Assembly: GCF_014648915.1 (NCBI RefSeq)
Contig: NZ_BMSA01000002.1
Span: 248,001-312,000 of the forward strand
Source: Streptomyces phaeofaciens
GTDB taxonomy: Bacteria > Actinomycetota > Actinomycetes > Streptomycetales > Streptomycetaceae
Length of the DNA stretch: 64,000 nucleotides
Direction of reading: 5' to 3'
The first letter of the stretch is position 1. Every line of letters starts with the position of its first letter. Shown in pieces: positions 25,694 through 33,687 of the stretch. The notes beneath the pieces are model-generated. The model was given only the letters and a program-made list of their open reading frames with translations. It searched no databases and was not told the DNA's origin. The translations under genes and the position numbers were made by a program.

Positions 25694-26947
25694 TCAGTCC
25701 TCCGTGCTCGTCCAGCGGGGGCTGAGTGCGATGTCCCGCAGCTGCGCCATGGTGAGCGCGGGCTTCGCGCGGGTCGCGGCCTTGGTCTGGTCACCCGTGT
25801 TGAAGGCGCTGACGACCACCCGCAGTCCGTCCTTGCGCAGCGTGTCGACGGTCCACATCACGACCCCGGCCCCGCCCTTCTCGCCCGGCTCCTGGCGCGT
25901 CGCGACCCGGGTCCCGTCGGGGAGGGTCTCGGCGCCGGAGCCGAAGAGCTGTCCGGCGTCGGCGGACATGCCGGGCTGCACGTTGACCTGGACGAGGCCC
26001 TTGCCCTTGCCGTCGTCGACGACGAAGGATCCGTACCCGTCCTGGCTGACCCCCGCGTCGCGGTCGAGGCCCTTGGGCAGCAGGAGGGCGAGCTTGCGCA
26101 TGACCACGTAGTCGGGCATCAGCGCGCCGCCGCCGTGTCCGCCCGCGGAGGCCGTCGGGCGCTCCTCCTCGGGAATGGCGTCGATGATCCGGCGCCATAC
26201 GCCGTCGGCGGCCACCTTCTTCAACTGGGCCGTGGTGAGAGGGGGTTCGGGCCGGGAGACGGGCTCGCCCTTCTCCGCCGGGGCGTTCCACTCGATGAGG
26301 CTCACATGCTGCCCGGCCGGGGTGACCAGGTCCGCGCCCCACGACTTGGTGTCCTCGCGGCGGTCGGAATACTCGTACCCCTGGTAGACGGTCACCGCGG
26401 ACCCGTCCGGCAGCAGTCCGCTCTCGCAGCTGTCGAGGTCCCCCTGCCCGTCCTCGGGGCAGGGCATCACCTGGGCGGAGGGATCGATCTTCCCCGCGTC
26501 CGCCGGGATCCGGTCCAGGCCCAGGGAGAGGGACGCCGGACCCTTGCCGTCGTCGAACACGCCCACCGCGAGCGGCGGCAGCTCCTCGTCCGTTCCGCGC
26601 GACTCCGTCTCGGTGAACGCCCCCTTGGGGAGCAGCTTCACGAGGGCGCGGACGACGTCGTCGCCGGAGTAGGACGTCGTCGCGGCCTTGCTGCCGTTCC
26701 CGGCGAGGGAGGGCGGGGACGCGTCGGGCGTGCCCCCGGGGAGGAGGAGGGATCCGCCCACCCCCACGAGGGCGAGGGCCGCGACGCTCCCCACGATCGC
26801 GGCGCGGCGCTGCACCTGCATCCGCCGGCCGCGCCGCGCCCCGGCGGCGGTGAGTTCGGTACGGGGGGAGTCGAAGGCGCCGCCCGTCCGGTGGAGAGCT
26901 GCGGAGAGCCGGTCCTCGAAGGGGTCGTCGGGCTGGTGTGCGGGCAT
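25694..26947 (-). CDS. Membrane-anchored partner of the SigE-type sigma factor
   Basis: 417 aa. A ~45-residue basic cytoplasmic N-terminus (MPAHQPDDPFEDRLSAALHR, then RRGRRMQVQRR) precedes one membrane helix (~49-68) and a large extracellular part. The outside region has two related halves: FDDGKGPASLSLGLDRIPADAG / LLPDGSAVTVYQG and VDDGKGKGLVQVNVQPGMSADAG / TLPDGTRVATRQE, each with a TT.QL.K or T.AQLRDIA helix. It lies 93 bases after the sigma gene on the same strand, the position of an anti-sigma factor. No zinc-binding HxxxCxxC motif is present, so if it is an anti-sigma factor it is of the non-zinc type. Confidence 0.72.
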   Translation of the reverse strand: MPAHQPDDPFEDRLSAALHRTGGAFDSPRTELTAAGARRGRRMQVQRRAAIVGSVAALALVGVGGSLLLPGGTPDASPPSLAGNGSKAATTSYSGDDVVRALVKLLPKGAFTETESRGTDEELPPLAVGVFDDGKGPASLSLGLDRIPADAGKIDPSAQVMPCPEDGQGDLDSCESGLLPDGSAVTVYQGYEYSDRREDTKSWGADLVTPAGQHVSLIEWNAPAEKGEPVSRPEPPLTTAQLKKVAADGVWRRIIDAIPEEERPTASAGGHGGGALMPDYVVMRKLALLLPKGLDRDAGVSQDGYGSFVVDDGKGKGLVQVNVQPGMSADAGQLFGSGAETLPDGTRVATRQEPGEKGGAGVVMWTVDTLRKDGLRVVVSAFNTGDQTKAATRAKPALTMAQLRDIALSPRWTSTED

Positions 26948-27040
26948 GGTGAACCACCGTTTCCACGAGCGGGTGATGAAGAAGTCGAAGGTCGGGTGCT
27001 GTGCGGGGACGGGGCCGGGGCCCGGCGCGGGGCGGGCGGC

Positions 27041-27550
27041 TCAGGGCCGCGCGTACTCGCCGATGTCCTCGCCGAGAAGCTCCCGCAGCCGGCCGAGCGC
27101 GCGCGAGCAGCGGGTGCGCACGGCGGCGGAGCTGGCGTTCACGGCGCCGGCGGTCTCCTCGATCGAACGGTCCTCCCAGTACCGCAGGACCACGACCGCC
27201 CGGTCCTTCGCGGGCAGCCGGGCCAGGGCCTGGAGCAGGGTGAGCCGCAACGGGGTGTCCGTGCCGCTGCCGTCGGGGACGTCCGGGAACGCCTCCACGG
27301 CCCGTTCGCCGCTGCTGCGCCGCCGCCGGTGGGCGAGGAAGGTACGGGTCAGCACGGTCTGCGCGTACGCGGCCGGGTTGTCGGCCCGGGAGACCCGTGC
27401 CCAGCGGACGTACACCCTGCCGAGGGTCTCCTGGACCAGATCCTCGGCGAGATGGGTGTCCCCTGCCGTGAGCAGACACGCGGACCGGTACAGATGCCCG
27501 GCACGCGCCGCCGCGAACTCGGCGTACTCGTCCGCACGGGCCTGTCTCAT
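27041..27550 (-). CDS. ECF RNA polymerase sigma factor, SigE family
   Basis: 169 aa, the normal length for the actinobacterial 'SigE family' ECF group. Region 2 (residues ~8-75) shows YAEFAAARAGHLYRSACLL, HLAEDLVQETLGRVYVRWARV and NPAAYAQTVLTRTFL. Region 4 (~105-155) shows LTLLQALARLPAKDRAVVVLRYWEDRSIEETA followed by the DNA-binding helix SSAAVRTRCSRALGRLRELL. It directs polymerase to a specific promoter set; the target may include its own operon. The gene downstream encodes a one-helix membrane protein that probably holds it inactive until a surface signal is received. Confidence 0.88.
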   Translation of the reverse strand: MRQARADEYAEFAAARAGHLYRSACLLTAGDTHLAEDLVQETLGRVYVRWARVSRADNPAAYAQTVLTRTFLAHRRRRSSGERAVEAFPDVPDGSGTDTPLRLTLLQALARLPAKDRAVVVLRYWEDRSIEETAGAVNASSAAVRTRCSRALGRLRELLGEDIGEYARP

Positions 27551-27668
27551 GCGTGCTCCCCCTCAGTCGCCGTACGTCGTCCTCACCTCATTGATGCGGT
27601 GGGGGAGGGGAAATGTTTCACGGGGGACGGAAAGAGGGGGCACAGGGACGGCGGGGTAGGTTGCCGGG

Positions 27669-28052
27669 GTGACTGAGCAGCCCCCGCCGCCCCCGGCGAC
27701 CCCTCCGGGATTCGGCCCGCCCCCGCCGCAGTACGCCCCGGAGGGACCCCAGTACCTCCCGCCCGGCCAGGCCCTGCCCGAGTTCCTGGCGGTCGACCGG
27801 CGCAACTCGATCGTCGTCGACGCGTCGGGCGTCGCCTTCGAGATGTACGACATCACGGTCGAGTTCACCTGGCCGGAGATCCGCAGCGTCCACTACAAGG
27901 GGAGCGACGACGGCAAGTCCCTCATGGTGGCCGTGGTCCACCTGGACGGCCGCGTCTTCGAGGGCATCGTCCGCGCCAAGCCGAGGGAGCGCCTCCAGGC
28001 CTGGTTCGCCCACCTGGCCTGGGTCCTGGGGTACTACCGCCCGACGGGGTGA
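27669..28052 (+). CDS. Small protein with Pro-rich N-terminus and PH-like domain
   Basis: 127 aa. Residues 1-35 are Pro/Gln-rich and flexible. Residues ~40-125 form one domain: DRRNSIVVDASGVAFEMYDI, VEFTWPEIRSVHYKG, MVAVVHLDGRVFEGIV, RLQAWFAHLAWVLGYYRP. It is a paralogue of the protein at 17938 by shared spacing of DRR, DA.GV, EF.W.EI..V, R...W...L..VL..Y. GTG 27669 lies six bases after TAGGTT, a -10-like box, with no Shine-Dalgarno sequence, so the mRNA is probably leaderless, as for its paralogue. Function unknown. A strong hairpin ends the gene. Confidence 0.72.
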   Translation: MTEQPPPPPATPPGFGPPPPQYAPEGPQYLPPGQALPEFLAVDRRNSIVVDASGVAFEMYDITVEFTWPEIRSVHYKGSDDGKSLMVAVVHLDGRVFEGIVRAKPRERLQAWFAHLAWVLGYYRPTG

Positions 28053-28063
28053 CGTGGGGTACC

Positions 28064-28112
28064 GCCGACGGCCGCCCGGGGACCTGAGACCGGTCCCCGG
28101 GCGGCCGTCGGC
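28064..28112. terminator. Bidirectional terminator with 21-bp perfect stem
   Basis: GCCGACGGCCGCCCGGGGAC+C (28064-28084) pairs perfectly with 28092-28112 around a 7-base loop, between two convergent genes. It is the second-longest perfect hairpin of the window and has no T-tract. Confidence 0.8.
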
Positions 28113-28129
28113 TCACCTCACGCCGGGGT

Positions 28130-29821
28130 TCACGGCAGCGCGTGCACGTGCGGCCCCACCGCGTTCGACCACGCGTTGCCCGCGGTCGCGTCCCAGTTCG
28201 TCGACCACGTCATCGCGCCCCGCAGGTCGGGATACGTCCTCGACGGCTTGAAGGAACCGCAGTTCGTGCCCTTGGCCAGGCAGTCCAGGGCGTTGTTGAC
28301 GATCGTCGGGGAGACGTACCCGCTGCCCGCCCCGCGCGTGGAGGCCGGCAGGCCGAGGCCCACCTGGGACGGGGCCAGGCCGCCCTCCAGCTGGATGCAG
28401 GCGAGGGCGGTGAGGAAGTCCACCGAGCCCTGCGAGTACACCTTGCCGTCGCAGCCCAGCATCGAACCGCTGTTGTAGTACTGCATGTTGACGACCGTGA
28501 GGATGTCCTTCACGTTCAGCGCGGTCTGGAAGTACGTGTTCGACGTCGACTGCATGTCGATCGTCTGCGGCGCCATCGTCAGGATCATCGACGGCCCCGC
28601 CTTCGCGGACAGGGAGCGCAGCGCCTGGCTCATGTAGGTCGCGTTGAGCCCGTTCTCCAGGTCGATGTCCACGCCGTCGAAGCCGTACGTCTGCATCAGC
28701 GTGTACACCGAGTTCGCGAAGTTCGTCGCGGAGGCGGAGTCGTTCACCGCGACCGTGCCGCGCTCGCCGCCCACCGACACGATGACCTTCTTGCCGGCCG
28801 TCTGCTTCGCCCTGATGTCCGCCTTGAACTGGTCGACGGTGTAGCCGCCCAGTCCGGCGGAGTCCAGGTTGAAGGTGACCGCGCCCGGGGTGGTCGTCGC
28901 GTCGGCGAAGGCCACGGCGATGATGTCGTACTGGGCGGGCACGTCCGAGATCTTCTGGACCGTGGCGCCGTTGTTGAAGTTCTGCCAGTAGCCGGTGACG
29001 GCGTGCTTGGGCAGGGAGCCGCCGCCCCCGCCGCCGGTCGCCGTCGTCGTCCCCGTCACGGCGGCCGACTTCACCGACTCACCGGCCGCGTTGGTCGCCG
29101 TGACCTGGAAGCTGTACGCCGTCGAGGCCGCGAGCCCGGTCACGGTGGCGGACGTGCCGGTCACCGCCGTCACCTTCGTACCGGCGCGGTACACGTTGTA
29201 GCCGGTCGCGCCGGAGACGGCGTTCCAGGCCAGGGAGACGGAAGAGGAGGTCGTGCCGGAGACGGTCAGGCCGGCCGGCGCGGAGGGGACCGTGGGGGCG
29301 GGGTCGGTGCCCCCGCCGCCGTCGGGGCCGAACACCGAGACGTCGTCGGCGTAGTAGGCGGCCTGGCCGTACCAGCCGTGCGTGTAGACCGTCACCGAGG
29401 TCGTCGAGGAGCCCGTGGTGAAGGTGGTCGTCAGCTGCTTCCAGGAGGCGGAGTCGGGCGTCCAGGTCGAGACGTCGGTGGTGCCCGTGCCGGTCACCCC
29501 CAGGTAGGTGTAGCCGCCCTGCACCCAGGCGCCCAGCGTGTACGTCGAGTTGGGCTTCACGGCCACGGTCTGGGAGCACCGGGCGTTGTCCTGGCCGGCC
29601 GGGGTCGCCTTGAGCGCGCCCGCGCCGGCGTGCGTGGGCGAGGAGACGGTCGTACCGCTGCCCGCCGAACAGGTCCAGTTGGCCAGGCCGGACTCGAAGC
29701 CGGCGTTCTTCGCGTTGTTGACGTCCGCGGCGGACGCCTGAGCCGCGCCCGCCAGGGTGAGGGCCAGGGCGGCGGTCACCGCGCCCGACCACAGTCGTGT
29801 CGATCTTTTATGTGGGGACAT
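28130..29821 (-). CDS. Secreted GH18 chitinase with carbohydrate-binding and fibronectin domains
   Basis: 563 aa. Order: signal peptide (1-32, ending AQASA), a jelly-roll carbohydrate-binding module (~35-165; NAGFESGLANWTCSAG ... YYADDVSV), a fibronectin type III domain (~178-262; SAPAGLTVSGTTSSSVSLAW), a Gly linker and the GH18 barrel (~275-563). The catalytic DGVDIDLE is at 382-389, with SVGG and MQYYN around it. It cleaves chitin outside the cell. Domain order is that of Streptomyces ChiA/Chi63-type family 18 enzymes. A DasR-type operator lies between -35 and -10. ATG 29821 has no RBS and is about 7 bases from the -10, so it may be leaderless. Confidence 0.9.
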   Translation of the reverse strand: MSPHKRSTRLWSGAVTAALALTLAGAAQASAADVNNAKNAGFESGLANWTCSAGSGTTVSSPTHAGAGALKATPAGQDNARCSQTVAVKPNSTYTLGAWVQGGYTYLGVTGTGTTDVSTWTPDSASWKQLTTTFTTGSSTTSVTVYTHGWYGQAAYYADDVSVFGPDGGGGTDPAPTVPSAPAGLTVSGTTSSSVSLAWNAVSGATGYNVYRAGTKVTAVTGTSATVTGLAASTAYSFQVTATNAAGESVKSAAVTGTTTATGGGGGGSLPKHAVTGYWQNFNNGATVQKISDVPAQYDIIAVAFADATTTPGAVTFNLDSAGLGGYTVDQFKADIRAKQTAGKKVIVSVGGERGTVAVNDSASATNFANSVYTLMQTYGFDGVDIDLENGLNATYMSQALRSLSAKAGPSMILTMAPQTIDMQSTSNTYFQTALNVKDILTVVNMQYYNSGSMLGCDGKVYSQGSVDFLTALACIQLEGGLAPSQVGLGLPASTRGAGSGYVSPTIVNNALDCLAKGTNCGSFKPSRTYPDLRGAMTWSTNWDATAGNAWSNAVGPHVHALP

Positions 29822-29827
29822 GACAAC

Positions 29828-29856
29828 AAGTTGGTCCAGACCAATTTAATTGTCAA
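29828..29856 (-). promoter_or_regulatory. Chitinase promoter with DasR-responsive element
   Basis: Minus strand: TTGACA (29856-29851), 17-base spacer, CAACTT (29833-29828). Inside the spacer and -10 lies the palindrome TTGGTCCAGACCAA (29831-29844). It matches the known Streptomyces chitinase repeat TGGTCCAGACC and the DasR site core TGGTCTAGACCA, except for one central base. DasR represses here until glucosamine-6-phosphate signals chitin or wall turnover. Confidence 0.8.
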
Positions 29857-30063
29857 GGGATCCGTATGTGGAGGGTCGGTGTGCGCAACCTGCCCCGGTT
29901 TGCCGTGGCTTGCGCGAAGAACAGTTGCCTACCAGCTACGGAAAGCTGTTCTCCGGCCACAGGGGCGTGGTTACAGTGCTGAGGTAGTCACGCAATGAAG
30001 TCACCCCGGTGCGCCGGAGTAACACAACCGGTGGGCCGGACCGCGGGAATCGGGGAGCTGCGC

Positions 30064-30930
30064 GTGCCAACTGCCGTTGCCGTGACCGGCGCCGACCTGG
30101 CGCTGCCGCCGCAGGACGAACGGACCCTGCCCGCCGCCGTGCTCGCCGGCCTGGACCGGCAGCCGCTCGAGGCGGCCCTGACCGCCGTCCAGACACTCGT
30201 CGAACAGCACGGACACCTCGTCGTGGTGTACTCGCGCGGAGTGCCCGCGGCCGTCGAGCGGCGACTGCACACCATCCGCGCGCTCCTGGAGAGCGACCGC
30301 ATCGCACTCTTCCGCCCGGACCTGCCCCCGCTCGGAGTCGCGGTCCTCGCCCGCCAGCTGCGCCAGCTCGCCTCCTGCGACCTCGGCCCCGGCGTCCTCG
30401 CCTCGGCCGGGCGGCTGCTCACCCACTACATCCACGCCGGCGCCCTCCTCGGCTCCGTCGCCCGCCTCGACCGCGTCCCCGTCGTCGGCCTGAAGTCCCA
30501 TGCCAGGTCCTGGGTCCCGGGCAGCCAGTTCGGAGTGCTCGCCCATCCGCAGCCCGCACTGGTGAAGGCCGGACCCGACGTCACCCTGCCCGGCCCCGAG
30601 TTCGGGACCTGGATGCTCGTCGGGCGCGGGCAGCTCCAGTCCGACTGGGTCACCGCGACCCTGGCCCCCGCCTGGCAGGTGCAGGGCCTCAGGGAGACCG
30701 AGGCGCCCGCCGAGTCCGCGAACTGGTGGGGCACCGGCAAGCTCGTCGAGTTCTGCGCCTATCTGCCCGACCTGTCGGTCCTCTACCAGCTGGTCGCCTC
30801 GGTGCGGCAGAGCGTCTGCCACTGGTGCGGCATCGACGTCATCGGGGACCGCTGCGTCTTCTGCTCCGCCACCCCGCCGCCCCCCGCCGAACTCACCGCC
30901 CGTCCCCTCCGCGCTCTCACCACAGGCTGA
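30064..30930 (+). CDS. Zinc-ribbon protein preceding the tad locus
   Basis: 288 aa, not a named family. The C-terminus carries a CxxC-x8-CxxC zinc ribbon (CHWCG, DRCVFC, near residues 260-275). The body is alpha/beta with LPAAVLAGLDRQPLEAALTAVQTLVEQHGHLVVVYSRG and a Trp/Arg-rich centre (SHARSWVPGSQFG). No signal peptide or membrane segment. GTG 30064 follows GGGGAG (30053-30058); an upstream ATG lacks an RBS. It ends ~50 bases before cpaB in the same direction, so it is probably co-transcribed with the pilus genes. A cytosolic assembly or regulatory factor is likely, but that is inference. Confidence 0.7.
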   Translation: MPTAVAVTGADLALPPQDERTLPAAVLAGLDRQPLEAALTAVQTLVEQHGHLVVVYSRGVPAAVERRLHTIRALLESDRIALFRPDLPPLGVAVLARQLRQLASCDLGPGVLASAGRLLTHYIHAGALLGSVARLDRVPVVGLKSHARSWVPGSQFGVLAHPQPALVKAGPDVTLPGPEFGTWMLVGRGQLQSDWVTATLAPAWQVQGLRETEAPAESANWWGTGKLVEFCAYLPDLSVLYQLVASVRQSVCHWCGIDVIGDRCVFCSATPPPPAELTARPLRALTTG

Positions 30931-30983
30931 AACGCCGGACCACCGTCCCGCTCGACCCGACCCCCAACGAGGTTGCACGGTTC

Positions 30984-31691
30984 ATGAACTCCCGTCAGCG
31001 CCGCGGCGTGATTCTCCTGCTCCTGTCGGTGTTGTGCGCCCTCGGCGCCTTCGCCGGCGTCCTCTCGGTCATCGACGACGTGCAGTCCAAGGTCGGCCCC
31101 GAGGTGACCGCCTACGAACTGCGCTCCGACGTGGCGCCCTACACCGCCCTCAGCGCGGGCCAGTTCAAGAAGATCAGCATGCCGGAGCGCTGGCTGTCCG
31201 AGAACGCCGTCACCGACCTCGCCGCCATCCGCGGCAAGATCGCCGTCACGACGCTGAAGAAGGGCTCCCTGCTCCAGAGCGACATGATCGTCGACCAGCC
31301 CGCCCTGCGGCCCGGACAGCAGGAGGTCGCCATCATGATCGACGCGGCGACCGGCGTCGCGGGCAAGATCACCCCGGGCTCCTCGGTCAACGTCTACGCC
31401 ACCTTCGAGGGCGCCCGTGACAGCGACCCCGACCAGTCGAAGATCATCGTCACCAACGCCCGGGTCCTCGACGTCGGCGAGCTGACCGCCCTCGAACCCG
31501 ACGCGGACAACCGCGACCGGTCCGCCACCGAGGCCGTCCCCATCACCTTCGCGCTCTCCACGCTCGACGCCCAGCGCATCACCTACGCCGAGTCCTTCGC
31601 CAAGCGCGTCCGCCTCGCCCTCGTGGCCCCCGGCGGCAGCGCCGCGGTCCCGGACCAGGACCGTACGTACGAACTCGTCACGGACAAGTGA
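30984..31691 (+). CDS. cpaB: Flp pilus assembly protein CpaB/RcpC-like (SAF domain)
   Basis: 235 aa. One N-terminal membrane helix (RGVILLLLSVLCALGAFAGV) is followed by a SAF domain (~residues 42-105: VTAYELRSDVAPYTALSAGQFKKISMPERW, then IRGKIAVTTLKKGSLLQSDMI) and a second beta domain (VAIMIDAATGVAGKITPGSSVNVYATF), the layout of CpaB/RcpC. In tad systems of Gram-negatives RcpC supports the outer secretin; in an actinomycete it probably sits on the outer face of the membrane and guides the pilus through the wall. It begins the structural part of the tad operon. Confidence 0.82.
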   Translation: MNSRQRRGVILLLLSVLCALGAFAGVLSVIDDVQSKVGPEVTAYELRSDVAPYTALSAGQFKKISMPERWLSENAVTDLAAIRGKIAVTTLKKGSLLQSDMIVDQPALRPGQQEVAIMIDAATGVAGKITPGSSVNVYATFEGARDSDPDQSKIIVTNARVLDVGELTALEPDADNRDRSATEAVPITFALSTLDAQRITYAESFAKRVRLALVAPGGSAAVPDQDRTYELVTDK

Positions 31692-31704
31692 GAGGCCGCC
31701 GCCC

Positions 31705-32958
31705 ATGCCCACCAGGATCCTTCCGGCCGTCGGCGACGCGGACGCGGTCCGCTCCCTCACCACCCTGCTCAGCCAGCTCCCGGACGCCGAACCCGTCGCC
31801 CCGGTCGCCGACTCCACCCAGCTCGTCGACACCCTCGCCCGGCTCGCCGCCGAGTCCGTCGACGAACTCCCCGAGGTCGTCGTCGTCCACGAACGCATCG
31901 GCCCCGTTCCCGCGCTGGAGCTGGTCCGCGAGGTCGCCCTGCGCTTCCCGGCCGTCGGCGTCATCCTCGTCACCACCGACGCGAGCCCCGGCCTCTTCCA
32001 GGCCGCCATGGACTCCGGCGCCCGCGGCCTGGTCGCCCTCCCGCTGAGCTACGAGGAACTGGCCAACCGCGTCCAGGCCGTCGCCCAGTGGTCCGTCGGC
32101 GTACGCCGCCATCTCGGCCACGGCGCCGACGTGTTCACCGGCGCCGGCGGCACCGTCGTCACGGTCAGCGGCGCCAAGGGCGGCGTCGGCACCACCCTCA
32201 CCGCCGTCCAGCTGGCCCTCGCCGCCCAGGCCTCCGGCCGCCCCACCGCCCTGGTCGACCTCGACCTCCAGACCGGTGACGTCGCCTCCTACCTCGACGT
32301 CCAGTTCCGCCGCTCGGTCGTCGACCTCGCCGCCATCACCGACATCTCGCCCCGCATCCTCGCCGAGGCCGTCTTCCGCCACGACAGCGGCATCGCCCTC
32401 CTGCTCGCCCCCGCCGAGGGCGAACGCGGCGAGGAGGTCACCGACCGCGCCGCCCGCCAGATCGTCAGCGCCCTGCGCTCCCGCTACGAGGTGGTCGTCG
32501 TCGACTGCGGCGCCCAGCTCGGCGGCGCCGGCGCGGCCGTCGTCGAACTCGCCGACACCGCGCTGCTCGTCACCACCCCCGACGTGGTCGCCGTCCGCGG
32601 CGCCAAACGCACCGTCCGCATGTGGGACCGGCTCCAGATCCGCAAGGCCGAGGAGACCACCGTCGTCGTCAACCGCCACACCCGCGCCACGGAGATCCAG
32701 CCGCCCCTCATCCAGAAGATCACCGGCACCGCCGTCGCCGCCACCGCGATCCCCGCCAACTTCCGCGAACTCCAGGCCGCGGTCGACGCGGGCCGCGTCC
32801 ACGACCTCGACGGCAAGGGCACCGTCCGCCAGGCCCTGTGGGCGCTCGCCGCCGAACTGGGCCTGGTCAAGACACCGGAACGCGCCCTGGAACGCCGATC
32901 GGGCCGCACCCGGGACCGGGACCGGGGCACGGGCGGCCTCCGGCGGCGGAAGGAGTGA
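31705..32958 (+). CDS. cpaE: CpaE/TadZ-like ATPase of the Flp pilus
   Basis: 417 aa. An N-terminal receiver-like domain (~1-130; VVVVHERIGPVPALELV, VILVTTDASPG) lacks the phospho-acceptor Asp at the usual strand end, as is typical of CpaE/TadZ. A ParA/MinD-type ATPase follows with the deviant Walker A GAKGGVGTT (~residue 155), DLDLQTGDVASYLD (A') and EVVVVDCGAQLG (B). TadZ proteins localise the pilus machine to a pole or site. The C-terminus is Arg-rich. Its stop overlaps the GTG of the TadE-like gene (GTGA, 32955-32958). Confidence 0.85.
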   Translation: MPTRILPAVGDADAVRSLTTLLSQLPDAEPVAPVADSTQLVDTLARLAAESVDELPEVVVVHERIGPVPALELVREVALRFPAVGVILVTTDASPGLFQAAMDSGARGLVALPLSYEELANRVQAVAQWSVGVRRHLGHGADVFTGAGGTVVTVSGAKGGVGTTLTAVQLALAAQASGRPTALVDLDLQTGDVASYLDVQFRRSVVDLAAITDISPRILAEAVFRHDSGIALLLAPAEGERGEEVTDRAARQIVSALRSRYEVVVVDCGAQLGGAGAAVVELADTALLVTTPDVVAVRGAKRTVRMWDRLQIRKAEETTVVVNRHTRATEIQPPLIQKITGTAVAATAIPANFRELQAAVDAGRVHDLDGKGTVRQALWALAAELGLVKTPERALERRSGRTRDRDRGTGGLRRRKE

Positions 32959-33686
32959 GCGCCGTGATCGGAGACTGGGGGTGGGAGTTGGCCGGACGGT
33001 GGGCGGGTGACTTGTCCGGGCGCCGCGGGCGGGACCTCGCCCGGCGGGCGGTACGGGGCCCGGCGGGACGCCGGGCGCGGGGCCTTGCCGGGCGCCGGGT
33101 ACGGGAATCGGCCGGGCGTGGTGCGCGGGGCATGGTCGGGCGCCCGGTACGGGACCCCGTCGGGCGTCGTTCCCGGGGCCTGGCCGGAGGCCGGGTGCGG
33201 GGCCTGATCGGAGGCCGTGTACCCGGCCTCGCCGGGCGTGGTGTGCGGGACCTGACCGGACGCCGGGCGCGGACCCTGCCCGGACGCCGCATACCTGACC
33301 CCGCCGGCCATCACGCCCCGGACCGGGGCCAAGTCACCGTCGAATTCCTCGGCATGACCCCGCTGATCATCGTAACCCTGGCGCTGGTGTGGCAGTTCGT
33401 GCTCGTGGGGTACACGTTCACGCTCGCGGGGCATGCTGCGGACGAGGCGGTGCGGGCGGGAACGGCCGCGCCGCCGGGGGAGCGGCAGGGGGCCTGCCAG
33501 GAGGCCGGCCTGAGGAACCTGGGGGACGCGTGGAGGGGGAACGCCACCGTGCAGTGCACCACCGGAGGCGGCCTGGTGACCGCCGACGTCTCCCTGCGGG
33601 TGCCCGTGCTCTTCCCGGGCACCATCGACTTCCCGTTCACGGTGCACGGCCACGCCGGCGCCGTGGAGGAAGAGGACGGCGACTGA
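32955..33686 (+). CDS. TadE-like pseudopilin with an octapeptide-repeat leader
   Basis: 243 aa. Residues 7-118 are fourteen consecutive octads close to RRxRGLAG. Then comes the class III pilin signal, RGQVTVEF (cleavage after Gly125, Glu130 at +5), a hydrophobic helix (MTPLIIVTLALVWQFVLV) and a TadE-type pseudopilin domain with two Cys. TadE normally has a leader of 10-20 residues, so this one is about 100 residues too long. The frame is open from GTG 32955, which overlaps the cpaE stop and has AAGGAG. If translation instead starts at a later GTG or ATG the repeat would be partly untranslated; none has a better RBS. Confidence 0.75.
   Translation: MSAVIGDWGWELAGRWAGDLSGRRGRDLARRAVRGPAGRRARGLAGRRVRESAGRGARGMVGRPVRDPVGRRSRGLAGGRVRGLIGGRVPGLAGRGVRDLTGRRARTLPGRRIPDPAGHHAPDRGQVTVEFLGMTPLIIVTLALVWQFVLVGYTFTLAGHAADEAVRAGTAAPPGERQGACQEAGLRNLGDAWRGNATVQCTTGGGLVTADVSLRVPVLFPGTIDFPFTVHGHAGAVEEEDGD
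32973..33308 (+). repeat. 24-bp tandem repeat, 14 diverged copies
   Basis: The 336 bases divide exactly into fourteen 24-base units that encode octapeptides such as RRARGLAG, RRSRGLAG, GRVRGLIG and RRIPDPAG. Position pattern is kept through all units (Gly last, Arg at 1 and 4). Third codon positions include more A and T than in neighbouring genes, a sign that the segment was not shaped by normal codon selection. Confidence 0.85.
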
Positions 33687-33687
33687 G

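Noticed and set aside
32867..33292. Arg/Pro-rich leftward open frame across the tadE repeat
   Set aside because: It is the antisense reading of the 24-bp repeat; no RBS and no role in the rightward operon.
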